Notes: generated by a model from the sequence alone, not told the origin. 64,000 nt of DNA from Zingiber officinale (GCF_018446385.1 NC_056004.1:52890523-52954522); one strand, 5' to 3'. Numbered from the stretch's first letter, positions 34,501 to 45,480 are shown. Numbers and translations are program-made.

Positions 34501-34836
34501 AGACCCTTTTCGGTTTTGTTTCTCTTTTCCTACACTTCGACTTTGTTGGATTTAGAGTTGTGAAAACGAACTATGTTTGATACATGTATTGTGGACTTAT
34601 ACCTGTGGTATTTTGTGGACTTTTGCATTCGTGGGTTTCCTATTCGTTTTTCCGCTGTGTTTTCAATATAGCCGTGTGGGTTAGATATTTAACTGCGTGG
34701 TTGTGTTTCTTTTGTGCATAAATATTCCAGCCGCATGTGGCTGACGTATTTTGTTTGTACGGGTGTTTCCGATTGTCACTGGTATAGGGGAGATGCTGCC
34801 GAAATTTTTCGGTAGAGACTCACCCGGGGCGTGACA
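31562..34836 (+). mobile_element. Gypsy solo LTR 2, opposite orientation, in S1
   Basis: It starts TGTAATATATGC and ends GGGGCGTGACA, with target duplication ATAGG at 31557-31561 and 34837-34841. Size is 3.28 kb. The GAAATTTTTCGGTAG-AGACTCACC module near its right end is the reverse complement of the CTACCGAAAAATTTCGGCAGA module near the left end of the Tekay LTRs, so the orientation is opposite to solo LTR 1. ORFs at 31869-32311, 33783-34281 and so on are LTR sequence and show no family pattern. Confidence 0.87.
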
Positions 34837-34841
34837 ATAGG

Positions 34842-34885
34842 ATTCCTTGATTGAGAAATCAAGATCGGGTGAGATGACTAAGGAC
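34842..34885 (+). other. S1 body segment after solo LTR 2
   Basis: A short unique stretch, ATTCCTTGATTGAGAAATC, continues the S1 sequence interrupted at 31556. Confidence 0.5.
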
Positions 34886-35710
34886 AAAACTTTAAAACTA
34901 AATTAAAATTAAAGTAAATTAAAATTAAATTAAATTAAATTAAAATTAAGTTAAATTAAAATTAAATTAAAATGAAATTAAATGTAAATTAAAATTAAAT
35001 TAAATTAAATGTAAATTAAATTAAAATTAAATTGAATTAAAATTAAATTAAATTTAAATAAAATTAATATTTTTCAAATTTAATTAATTTAATATTCTTT
35101 CAAAATTTAATTATCTTAATATTTTTCAAATTTAATTAATTTAATATTCTTTCAAAATTTAATTAACTTAATATTTTTCAAATTTAATTAACTTAATATT
35201 TTTCAAAATTAATTTAAACTTAATATTTTCAAATTAACTTAATCTTTTTTAAAATTTTAATTAACTTAAATATTTTTTAAATTTTAATTAACTTAAATAT
35301 TTTTTAAAATTTTAATTAACTTAAACATGTTTCAAATTTAATTAATTTAATATTCTTTCAAAATTTAATTAACTTAATATTTTCCAAATTTAATTAATTT
35401 AATATTCTTTCAAAAATTAATATTTTCAAAATTCAATTAACTTAATATTTGTCAAATTTTTAATTAACTTAAATATTTTTTAAATTTTAATTAACTTAAA
35501 TATTTTTCAAACTTAATTAACTTAAACATTTTCCAAAATTTAATTAACTTAAATATTTTCTAAAATTTAATTAACTTAAACATTTTTCAAAACCTAATTA
35601 ATTTAATATTTTTCAAATTTAATTAACTTTAACGTTTTTCAAAATGAAAAATTACTTAACTATTTTCAAAATGAAAATTATTTTTACCTAATTATTTATT
35701 AGGAAAAAAA
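34886..35710. repeat. AT-rich tandem low-complexity region in S1
   Basis: First AAATTAAATTAAAATT-type runs (34890-35060), then about 25 diverged units of 30-40 bp on the pattern TTTAATTAACTTAATATTTTTCAAA up to about 35690. No gene is present. It lies where Sirevirus-type elements keep non-coding sequence between pol and the 3' ORF. Confidence 0.85.
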
Positions 35711-35734
35711 AAACTGTTAGACACATAGGCTCGC

Positions 35735-35995
35735 ATCGGAGGCACCTCCCACACGAGGGAGGCGCCCTCAATCACGGTGGGAAATCTCCCGCCGCCTTAA
35801 CTAAAGCTGCCTCAGATGCTCTCCGAGGCACCTCCAACAGCCTACTTAAGGCGCCTTAAGCATCGTCTAAGGCGCCTTAAATCCCGAATTTCAGAAATGA
35901 ACAGAATACTTTCTGTTCGTTCACGGCTCAAGTTCCACACGATTTTTCTCTCAAAATTTGGCGATTTCTTCCCTCTAAGGCGCCTTCAACCCGTC
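35735..35995. promoter_or_regulatory. Internal cluster of GGCGCC palindromes before the envelope-like ORF
   Basis: AAGGCGCCTTAA, GAGGCGCCC, GAGGCACCTCC and related motifs occur at least seven times, for example near 35750, 35765, 35825, 35850, 35870 and 35978. They are the same palindromes as those in the S1 LTR promoters, here 100-300 bp upstream of the 3' ORF. A role as internal promoter or repeat seed is inference. Confidence 0.55.
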
Positions 35996-36089
35996 CAAAC
36001 TCCTTCAATCATCCTCCATGCCTCCTATGTACACCTTAAACAATCCTATTGTCCTTTTATGTTATTGTTCTGCATCTTTTTTAGTTATA

Positions 36090-37355
36090 TGTTGCATAAA
36101 TCAGAAAACGCCGACATGCTGAACCTACACCAGCTAGGACCCCTTCTACGGATCCTAGATTCCCCACTGAGCGACATAGGGTAGACTTTGCTAGATTTAC
36201 ATTTGAATCCATAAAACCTAGGTACGTAGGTAGGTCATTTTTTGCCCAGTTCTATCACCCTACAATCCAGATGATAGAACACTATCAGTTAGGGAGATTG
36301 GTTTACCACAACAATACAGTAAACTAGGATTTGTGTACACAATTCTATCACAACCTCGAGAAGGTTGATGATAGTACGTATTCCACCAGAGTTGGTGGAT
36401 CAGACATCCAGTTTACTCCCTCCCTGATTCACACTAGTTTAGAGCTTAGGGAGTCTACATGTACATTCCTATGCTACCCGGGTAGGGATCTACCATTCGG
36501 TGATCCCTATTACCATATCACATTAGACACCATCTATATGCACTTTTTCGGGGAGGAGAGACCATTTGGTCTGCTGAGTTCAGGTCAACTCTTCTTAGGG
36601 TTCAGGACTATGTTATGTACAGAGTCCTGACAGCATGCATCCTGCCGATCACATCTCGGGACGTCACGAAGATGCAATCCTCTCACTCATTCTTTCTGAA
36701 CGCCCTGAGTCAGCGTTTAGATATAGATATTACACTGCATATGTTCCACAACATCATATATGCATTTAGTACAGTCACATCAGGAGTAGTCCACATTCCC
36801 TACTGCCATATCTTGACTCAGATCTTTTCCTCCCTCAGGATAGACACGGCCGTAGGGACACTTATCCCCCTTACACTATACGACGAGTTAGGGCAGCATA
36901 GTCTTTGGTTAGCCAGTATAGAGGTCACCACAGAGGGGATTCTAGCCTGGAAGGGTCGGTCACAGCCAGCCGCTGCTCCTATTGCTCCAGAGGACGAGGA
37001 TGCACCGCCTGACATTGTCCCGGGCGAGGGAGAGGAGTGGCCCGACTTCTTAGCCGAGGAGTTCTTCGGAGATCCATTACCTTCCACCTCCGCCGGGCCT
37101 TCCACTTCAGCCGAACCTTCGACTTCGACACCACCTTCCGTCGAGGACAGACTCGCTCGTCTCGAGGTACAGTCCATTCAGACGCGACAGACTGTTCTAG
37201 ATAGCCATCGCTTCCTCCGATCCCTATGATCCGAGAAAGCTGTCGGATTCACTTCTCTCCAGGGTGAGATACGTCGCCAGGGACAACCAGCACCCGAGCA
37301 GCCTCTTGCACCACCTCCAGCTGACGACCCTCCAGCTGATGACCCTACTCTTTGA
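36090..37355 (+). pseudogene. S1 envelope-like / extra 3' ORF
   Basis: Fragments join into one protein-like sequence over about 410 codons. It starts about HAEPTPARTPSTDPRF with VDFARFTFESIKPRYVGRSF, has a stop near 36327, continues open at 36331-36600, and shifts frame near 36600 to the 204-residue ORF 36615-37229. The last part has a Pro/Ser/Thr-rich acidic stretch (about 36960-37140) and a short coiled-coil-like tail (VEDRLARLEVQSIQ). Sireviruses often have an extra 3' ORF called envelope-like. No signal peptide or clear membrane segment is seen here, so a membrane role is not supported. A match to the putative plant transposon protein family is an alternative name. Confidence 0.65.
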
Positions 37356-37839
37356 CGCTATCATCTCATGCATTGTACCCTGGATTTTAGACACAGACAC
37401 CTTCATCTTCCAGTCTAGTTGTACTCAGTTACTCTACTTATTTTGTGCTTACCAGTCGTACTTGTGCTTAGTAAAATTCAGCTACTTACCAGTCTTCTTT
37501 TGCTTAATTCTGCACACATAGAAATGTGATTGAGTAGAATAGATCTTGATTTTTAAACAAATTTCCTACATCTATCTTAAATGTTTTTTAATCTTAAAAT
37601 TATATTTGAAATTCTAGGAAAAATAATGTTTTCAAAATCTCAGTTTTATTAGTTTTTTAAATTTGGACTTAGGCTAGGAATTTTCCCCTAGAAATCATGT
37701 TCCTCTAGTTTCAGCCATAGCATCTCACAAGCACACTAGGCTTAACTTGTTTGTGCTTGCAAAACTTAGAACAGTGTGAGATACATAGGGTTCAGCCTAG
37801 ACTCTAGAATGCTTATTTCTGTGCATCATAGTGAGTCTG
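37356..37839 (+). other. S1 3' untranslated tail, boundary with truncated LTR
   Basis: Non-coding tail with CTAGGAAAAATAATG-like AT-rich DNA. The polypurine tract and the first roughly 570 bp of the 3' LTR expected here are absent, so a deletion ends at about 37840. Confidence 0.6.
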
Positions 37840-38591
37840 GGTGACTGTCAAACTCTTAATTTATCATGTTTATATCAGTTCTAACTTTGTCTTGCAGGGT
37901 ACCGTATTATTTTGGGACTAACATATCTTGCAGGTACGAAAGGAACAAGTTAAGCCTCGGATGAACAGTATCTGAGGCACCTCCATGGAGCTTGGAGGCG
38001 CCTCGGGTGCGAGCCGAAGCCAGCTATCCAGAGGAGCTGGAGGCACCTTCTTTGGGACTGAAGGCACCTTGGACCAAGGCTTGAAGGCGCCTTAAAACCA
38101 GATAAGTGCGACCAGGTCTGTGCTAATCCACACGTGCGACTCGGCAGCCTGGAGGCGCCTTGGACAGGCTTGGAGGCGCCTCCAGCACTGTATAAAAGAG
38201 GGATTCGAGCAGCATCCAAGCACAACAATTCTAAAGCGATCCATCTCCAACGTGCTGCTAACGAAAGCTTCCGATCAAGCTGCGACAAGTTCCCGACAAG
38301 CCAGCGCTCCGTTTTCTATAATTTAGTTGTCGGTATTACTTTAAAGTTCTTGTGTACTCATTCTATACTTGTACTGAATTTTATGAGATTATAGTTGTTG
38401 CCCAACGTAAACACTCAACGAGCATGGGCCTTGGAGTAGGAGTCACCACAGGCTCCGAACCAAGTAAATCACTTGTGTTCGCTTGTTGATTATTTTATTT
38501 CCGCTGCGTCTATTACTCAAGTTTTGCGATTCCGAAACGAGTGAAAGCCACGAGTGCTGTTCACCCCCCCTCTAGCACTTTCGATCCAACA
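37840..38591 (+). repeat. S1 3' LTR, truncated at its 5' end
   Basis: It corresponds to 25073-25812 of the 5' LTR, with palindrome cluster, TATAAAAGAGGG near 38190, and end CGATCCAACA. The target duplicate TAAAC follows directly. The missing first part includes the CCTAGG minisatellite. Confidence 0.88.
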
Positions 38592-39291
38592 TAAACTACA
38601 CATGCATCACATACAATCATAGCATATCATGCCATACATCACATATATGCATAAATAAACGTGACATGGTTATGCCCCCATCTTCTATGATCCTCTCAAG
38701 CCAACGAGAAGATTATAAGGTCAACCTAGGTCAAAGCATCTTCTCCAAGTGTTTCCTTGGTCATCGTGTGTTGTTGTCCTTCTCTTTTTTTTCACCATCA
38801 TCTAGTAGACTTGTTTTTCTCTAATTTGTATATTACAAAATCTAAAGAAACCTTGAGTTACATTCAAGGTTAGTCTAAATTTACAACAAGAAGTAAAGGG
38901 AGAGGCACGACACACAGGTCGTAATATGAATTTCAACACACACATCCAATCATATTGGGATTAAGGGCCATAACCATGCACCATGTCATATAACATTCAT
39001 GATATTTTATGACATAAAATCTATTATGATTTAAATAAAGACTTATGAGTTGCAGCGCCTCTTGCAAGGGTGAGGGAGCAGTGCTCCTGAAGTAAAATTC
39101 TTTTGCATACTCATTGTATGAGTTGTTGCCATGTCTGAGACCCCACTTCCCATAAAACATTAGCCGAGACCATTGGCCGAAATCTTACTCATAATCATGT
39201 AAATCATAGTAAAATCTCATGCAATTTCTATATCACATATAAAAATCTACTATAACTTAGTATATGCCTTCGCAAGTGGCTCTAATAACAC
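38592..39291 (-). other. C3 leader part 1 with primer binding site
   Basis: C3 body that continues to 24486 after removal of S1. At 39276-39291 the minus strand reads CAGTGTTATTAGAGCC, a mutated form of the initiator tRNA-Met complement (TGGTATCAGAGCC). No gene is seen. Confidence 0.65.
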
Positions 39292-39657
39292 TGTATTGAA
39301 CTATAGTGCTAAACATGCCGAAAAGCGTAGTAGAAAAATAAGTTCCTATCTAGAAGATCCATGCGAAGAAAACCATATACTAAGTTTTGTTAACAAGGAG
39401 TTATACCTTTGCTACATGCCCTTCGCAATCCTGGCAGTAACGTTTCTTTAGATACAGATCTCAGTGCGATCAAGTGGTCGCGCCTATATGGTATCCATAC
39501 AAACATGCCTCATTTGTCTCACAAACTCACAAAGTGGAGAAGGAAACAACCAAAAGTTGTGCAAACAACCAAAGGTTGTGCTAGCAACCCTTCTTGGAGG
39601 TTTCGGCCAAGTGAAGAGAGGAGGAGGAAGAAGAGCAACAACACAAATTCTCATCAT
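39292..39657 (-). repeat. C3 5' LTR, inner part
   Basis: It begins TGTATTGAAC on the plus strand next to the primer site and continues at 49533 after the Tekay-like element. The target duplicate GAAAA is at 39658-39662. Confidence 0.75.
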
Positions 39658-40854
39658 GAAAATGTAACGACCACCCTTCTTACTACTACTCTCTAAGGGT
39701 GACCGTTACCTAACTACTACTCTACTTACTAGTGTCACTGATGCTGTTATTAGCATCAGTTAGATTTATCACGACTCAGAAGAATTCCTACCGAAAAATT
39801 TCGGCAGAATCTCCCCTGTACCGGTGACCAAATCAATAATACAAACAATGTATACACAGCCACAGGTGGCTGGAACATATTTTTCACAATCACGCAGTGA
39901 TAAAAACCACAATAAGAAGAAAGAAACTACTCTAGCAATAGTAAACGACTATATCACTCCACGAATAATAAAAGAAAACTAATTACAAGTGCGGAATAAA
40001 CTCAACTACAATCCCAATTGCATAATAACATTAAAAGAGAACTAAAAGAACTAAACAGAAAAGTCTTGGCAATTTGCCAGCTTATTCTGGATCTCTCCAT
40101 AGTCCAATCATCACACACCTCCATCACCACCACCTTGTCGCCTTCCTTTCATATTTTAGCTTTTCCTTTATCTGCAGTAGGAGGAAAAATAGATCTATAA
40201 GCGAAACACTTAGTAAGTACTAATCTATCTCACAAAAACTCGAAGTGCATAAAAGAATGCAACAATACTAAAACCGAAATACTAAAAGCAAAGCTGCATG
40301 TACTCATGGTATATAGAAATAAAACTGAATACTAAACATGCTCACTAACTAATAGGAAAATAATGAAACTACTACTGTAGGCTCAGAATTAAAGAAACTA
40401 GCTTCTATTGATTCTAAGCATAATACTTGTTTCATTTTCTTATATATTTATACCAGAAATTAATCTTTTAATTTCTCTTTTACTTTCTTCTTCTTTTCTT
40501 CTTTCTTTTCTTCTTCTTTGGGCCCAGGCTTAGTACCATCTTGGTTTTGCGCGCTCTCTAATAGTGACTGAGGTAGCGAGCCTCTAGTCCTATGAGGTAA
40601 AGACCTTGGTCTTACCAGGGCCAATACCTTGGAATTGGTCACCTGGATTTGTTTAACGACAACCTTGGAAGTCAGGTACTAGCCTCTTACTTTAATTTAC
40701 TTGTTATCTCTTTTTAACTAGACCTTGGTCTTTTTCTTTACTCACACTTCTCATAATCCTTTATTAGAACTTATTAGAATCCTGTAGATATATCTAACAA
40801 GTGTAGGATTACAACTAACCAAGCATGCTACTTGAAAATAACACAAGGGAAGCA

Positions 40855-41240
40855 GATCTGAACTCTCTAAGCACGTTATAAAACAAGGCAAAGGAAAGCA
40901 AATCTGAACTTACTAATCATGCTATAAAATAGAGCAAAAGAAAGCAACTTTAAGCTTACTAATCATGCTATAAAATAGAGCAAAGAAAGCAACTTTAAGC
41001 TTACTATAAAATAGAGCAAAGAAAGCAACTTTAAGCTTACTAATCATGCTATAAAATAGAGCAAAGAAAGCAACTTTAAGCTTTCTAAACATGCTATAAA
41101 ATAGAGCAAAGAAAGCAACTTTGAGCTTTCTAAACATGCTGTAAAATAGGGCAAAAGAATGCAACTTTGAGCTTCCTATACATGCTGTAAAATAGGGCAA
41201 AAGAATGCAACTTTGAGCTTTCTAAACATGCTGTAAAATA
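40855..41240. repeat. LTR minisatellite, 3' LTR copy
   Basis: Units of 33-45 bp on the pattern ATAAAATAGAGCAAAGAAAG then CAACTTTAAGCTTACTAATC, about nine copies, with a switch to CTTTGAGCTTTCTAAACATG in later units. The 5' LTR copy has one more short unit. Confidence 0.85.
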
Positions 41241-42282
41241 GGGAAAAATAAACTAACTCTGAACTGTTATAATAAGGTTATTCTTACCCTTAAAACAGTA
41301 ACAAATAATCTATCCAAACTTACTAGTATACTAAGTTGTGCATGCTCATTTAGTGGCAAGGGAAACTAACCGTGCAGGAGGTAGCAAACAAAACCCAGAA
41401 CTACCTACTATTAATTAAGGGCTGTTTATGCCCATTTGCTCGGCCAAAACAAGAAAATGAACTTGCTGGAATTTATGGCAGCAGGTGGACATACACGAAT
41501 ACTACAATCAAGAGCTAAACTTCCTCTATACAATTAAACTCAGACAATAAATAGCATGCTCAATAGGTAGGCTACAGAAGGTAAGGAATAAAAGGGAAAA
41601 ACCCTAACTCATAGTCCTGTTCAATAGCAAACCCAGGCAAGAACTCACGGCACAACACTTTGCATGGTAAAATTTGGCATAGCAGCTTCTACAAGGAAAC
41701 TCACATAGAATTTTCCACACAACAACCTAATTGATTGAAAAGGAAGGCCTAGCATAAAAAACCCGAAACTCTATTGCCCTAACATGGCAAATTCGGTACA
41801 GCAACCTTTAACATAGCAAATTAGCTCAGCAACGCAACCCTAACATGCTCTTCTACTCGGCACAGCAAGATCCATAAGCAAGGAACGAAATCCAAAGTTC
41901 GGAGCAACTCCTACCGCAGGTGAGTAGTACTTACAATGCTTTCTTGGACTTACAACCGAAGGGGAAAAATTCTAGGGCTTCGGTTAGTTCGGATCTTCAA
42001 CCTCCCTTGCGCCCACAAACCCTCCTCGACGAGGGAAGCACGGATCCGCAAGGTTCGCCGGAAGAAGACCTTCGTCGGCCGCCGGAGACGAAGCTAGGGC
42101 TTCATATTTCTTCGCTCGGCAGAAACGGCGCCGTCGCACGCGAGAATCAGAGGAGAAGAAAGGGTTTTGGGAGAAAATATCCCCTAATCCCTCTTAACTT
42201 GTCCTTTTATAACTAGGTCTAACTTTGTTCCAATTACAACTTAAATATATCTCGCTACATACTTGGTTAACAAATCACGCGC

Positions 42283-42346
42283 AGCCCAGTTGGTTGGCTG
42301 TGTTTGGTTAGGTCGGGTTCGGCCTGAGGTCATGGGTTCGAGTCTC
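42283..42346 (+). other. tRNA-like (A box / B box) stretch in the Tekay 3' LTR
   Basis: AGCCCAGTTGGTTGGCTG resembles a pol III A box region, and GGGTTCGAGTCTC, 34 bp further, a B box and T arm. No full cloverleaf can be folded by eye, so it is not called a tRNA gene. It also occurs at 49289-49352. Confidence 0.5.
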
Positions 42347-42521
42347 ACTTTCAACGGTTTTTCGTCAAAACTTCTTTCTTTTTGTAACATACTAAACGAT
42401 CTACAAAAATTACGAAAAAATACTCTAAAAATTCTTAAAAATCTCTAGAATATTTTAAAAGTACTTCCAAATATTTTTATGGACTTTTAGAACTTTAAAT
42501 AGGGAAAATTGGGTCGTTACA

Positions 42522-42536
42522 ATCCCCCATACCTTA
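42522..42536 (-). other. Tekay-like polypurine tract
   Basis: On the minus strand GGTATGGGGGATT lies directly before the 3' LTR. This is a typical plus-strand priming site for this group. Confidence 0.8.
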
Positions 42537-43625
42537 TAAAAAGTTCATCCTCGAACTTAGAATAGCTCTGGATATTTCTGTCTCGTACTATCTTCCCACT
42601 CCAAGTGACTTCCTCGTGCTTCTGGCTCTGCCAGATGACCTTCACTAGTGGTACCTCTTTATTTCTTAGTCTCTTAACTTCTCTGTCCACTATCTGTGTA
42701 GGTCTTCTCTCGTAGCTAAGATCCTCTTGGATCTGTACTGACTGAGGCTCAATCACTGGGCTAGGGTCATGGAGACACTTCTTTAGCATGGAGACATGAA
42801 ATACATTTTGTATCGTTGACATGTCTTGTGGTCAGTCTAGCTTGTAAGCTACTTTCCCAATCCTTTCTGTGATCAGGTAAGGTCCTACATAGCGAGGACT
42901 TAATTTGCCTTTCTTGCAAAATCTCATCACTCCCTTCATAGGAGCAACCTTGAGAAAGACTGAATCCCCTACTTGGAATTCAAGTGGCCTACGGCGTGTG
43001 TCAGCATAACTCTTCTGTCTACTCTGGGCAGTCTCAATTCTCTGTCTGATCTTCTGAATAGCCTGAGTAGTCTCATCTATCAGCTCTGTCTGAATGCCCA
43101 TCTCTACTTCCATTTCTCTTCTGTCACCTGCTTCTTGCCAGCAATTGGGTGATCTGCACTTCCTACCATACAACGCCTCATAAGGTGCCATCTTGATGGT
43201 GGCCTGATAGCTATTGTTGTAGACAAACTTAGCTAAGCATAGATACTTGCACCAACTTCCCTTGAAATCTAGTGCACAAGCTCTGAGCATATCTTCTAGA
43301 ATCTGATTTACTCGCTCTGTCTGTCCATCAGTCTGAGGATGGAAGACTGTGCTGAACTTGAGTTTGGTGCCTAGTGCAATCTGAACACACTCCCAAAAGT
43401 GAGAGGTGAAGCGCCCATCTCTATCAGACACAATAGATTTAGGAACTCCATGAAGTCTGATCACTTCCTTAACATATAGCTGTGCTAACTGCTCTATAGA
43501 GTGGGACACCTTAATGGCTAGAAAATGAGCAGACTTAATCAATCTGTCCACTACTACCCATATTGCGTCATATCCATTTGTGGTTCTTGGTAGACCTGTT
43601 ATGAAGTCCATGGATATGTCTTCCC
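42523..43625 (-). pseudogene. Tekay-like integrase with chromodomain-like C-terminus
   Basis: The integrase core ORF (43611-42832) has the catalytic acidic residues in MDFITGLP, IVSDRDGRFTS and RVNQILEDML, spaced as in DDE integrases. A GPY/F-type stretch (SPRYVGPYLITERIGKVAY) follows, then after a stop at 42830 the ORF 42822-42517 has FHVSMLKKC, PTQIVDREVKRLRNKEVPLV and VTWSG. The last part is the chromodomain position of Tekay elements (PV-ILDR-K-KRLRNK pattern). A stop also precedes the core after LQPLPIP at about 43630. Confidence 0.88.
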
Positions 43626-43632
43626 ATTTCCA

Positions 43633-45480
43633 CTATGGTATTGGGAGAGGCTGAAGAACTCCTCCTGGTCTCTTGTGTTCTGCTTTGACTCTCTGGCATG
43701 TCAGGCAGGTACTGACATATTTAGCAACGTCTCTTTTGAGTCCTGACCACCAGAACCTCTGTTTTACATCTTGGTACATCTTGGTAGAACCAGGATGCAT
43801 GGAGTAGGGTGTACTATGAGCTTCTTCTAAAATTTTCTTTCTCAGCTCTTTATCATTGGGGACACAAAGGTGGCTCCCCTGATAAAGAATTCCATTGTCT
43901 GATACTCGAAACTCCGAATTTTCTTCTTCTTGTATCCCTTGCTTGATCTTTTGGATATCTGGATCTTCACTTTGCTTTCTCTGTATATCCTCAAGCAGGG
44001 TTGACTCTAAGGTCAATGTAGAGAGTTGCCCATAAATAATTTCAAGTCTAAAATCTGACAACTCCTTCTGCAATGGCAGGGCTAATGATGACAGAGACAT
44101 CAGGGATGCACTGGACTTTCTGCTTAATGCATCTGCCACTTTGTTAGCTTTGCCTGGGTGGTAAAGGATTTCACAGTCATAATCTTTGACCAACTCCAGC
44201 CACCTGCGCTGTCTCATGTTTAAGTCCTTCTGCGTGAAGAAGTACTTAAGACTCTGATGGTCTGTGAAGATTCTACACTGAACTCCATACAAATGCTGTC
44301 GCCAGAGTTTCAGTGTAAAGACCACAGCTGCCAGCTCAAGATCGTGAGTGGGATAGTTCTTCTCGTAGTCTTTGAGTTGTCTGAAAGCATAAGCTATAAC
44401 TTTTCCTTCTTGCATGAGTACAGCCCCTAAGCCCATCTTGGAAGCATCACTGTAGATGTCAAAACTCTTGTCACTCTCTGGAACAGTCAGAATAGGAGCA
44501 CTGGTCAGTCTCTTCTTCAACTCTTGGAAACTCTGCTCACATTTATCTGACCATTCAAACCTCTTGTTCTTTCTGGTGAGAGATGTTAGTGGAGAGGTTA
44601 TCCTGGAAAAGTCCTCCACGAATTTCCTGTAGTACCCAGCTAAACCAAGGAAGCTTCTGATCTCCCTGGCATTCTTGGGTCTACTCCAGTTGTTAACCGC
44701 TTCTATTTTGGCTGGATCCACTTGGATACCTTCTTTTAGAAATTATGTGACCTAGAAACGCCACCTGCTCTAACCACAACTCGCACTTTGAGAATTTAGC
44801 ATAAAGTTGTTTCTGCTGTAGGGTCTGCAGAACTATTCTCAAGTGCGTGTCATGCTCCTCTAGGGTTCTGGAATAGACTAGAATGTCGTCGATGAACACA
44901 ATGACAAATTTGTCAAGATATTCTCTGAACACCCTGTTCATCAAGTCCATGAAGACCGCTGACGCATTAGTCATACCAAAAGGCATGACTACAAACTTGT
45001 AGTGTCCGTATCTGGTCCTGAAAGCCGTTCTGGGTATATCACTTTCCTTCACTTTCAACTGATGGTACCCAGAGCGCAGGTCTATCTTGGAGAACACTGT
45101 TGCCCTCTTTAGCTGATCAAATAGATCATCTATTCTGAAAAGAGGGTACTTGTCCTTAACTGTTACTTTGCTCAGCGCTCTAAAATCTATGCACATTAGC
45201 ACGGATCCGTCTTTCTTCTTAACGAACAACTCTGGAGCTCCCCGGGGTGAATGACTAGGGCGGATGAAACCCTTGTCAAGTAGCTCCTGAAATTATTCTT
45301 GTAACTCTTTTAACTCTGCTAGAGAAATGCGATACGGAGCTTTTGAAATTGGACTGGTACTAGGAACCAATTCAATTTCAAACTTCACTTCTCTGTTGGG
45401 AGGTAGTCCAGGTAGCCCTTCTGGAAATACCTTTGGATACTCACAGACTACCCGAACATCTTCCTGCTTGGGTCTTTCTT
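43633..45480 (-). pseudogene. Tekay-like reverse transcriptase, RNase H and integrase zinc finger
   Basis: RT starts at about 45480 (CEYPKVFPEGLPGLPP, then EIELVPSTSPISKAPYR). A stop falls in [13 protein letters not shown] at about 45292, then ORF 45229-44693 carries [17 protein letters not shown] and the active-site [10 protein letters not shown] frameshift at about 44720 leads to ORF 44721-43633: the RT end ([15 protein letters not shown]), RNase H ([27 protein letters not shown]) and the integrase HHCC finger ([21 protein letters not shown]). RT and RNase H residues appear intact. Confidence 0.93.

Larger units (their letters stand above)
24487..38591 (+). mobile_element. Sirevirus S1, plus strand, pol-less, with nested solo LTRs
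   Basis: It is flanked by TAAAC at 24482-24486 and 38592-38596. Order: 5' LTR, primer site, gag, then directly 3'-region sequence and an envelope-like ORF, then a 5'-truncated 3' LTR. No protease core, integrase, reverse transcriptase or RNase H is recognisable between 27729 and 36090. Two gypsy solo LTRs account for 6.5 kb. S1 is therefore a non-autonomous deletion derivative that kept gag and the 3' ORF. Sirevirus identity rests on the gag family, palindromic LTR motifs and the extra 3' ORF. Confidence 0.85.
39663..42521 (-). repeat. Tekay-like 3' LTR
   Basis: 2859 bp, matching 46615-49527. The first 210 bp differ at about a dozen sites, mostly C/T, A/G; the rest differ less. It contains a minisatellite (about 40855-41240), the GCAGGTGAG module at 41918, a coding-like GC-rich stretch at 41990-42180 (no protein family), and a tRNA-like stretch at 42283-42346. 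ORFs at 40018-41200 and 41920-42448 recur in the other LTR but look like non-coding LTR sequence. Confidence 0.92.

Noticed and set aside
36818-37177. 119-residue minus-strand ORF rich in Glu/Val/Ser
   Set aside because: It is a shadow of the Pro/Ser/Thr-rich repeat part of the plus-strand 3' ORF of S1.
36090-37355. A true viral-type envelope glycoprotein
   Set aside because: No signal peptide, transmembrane segment or cleavage-site pattern is visible. The name envelope-like is used only by position in the Sirevirus group.
40922-41200. Repetitive ORFs encoding FYSMFRKLKVAFFAL-type repeats (also 47874-48188)
   Set aside because: They arise from an LTR minisatellite whose period is near a multiple of three, and unit lengths vary. 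There is no start context or family.
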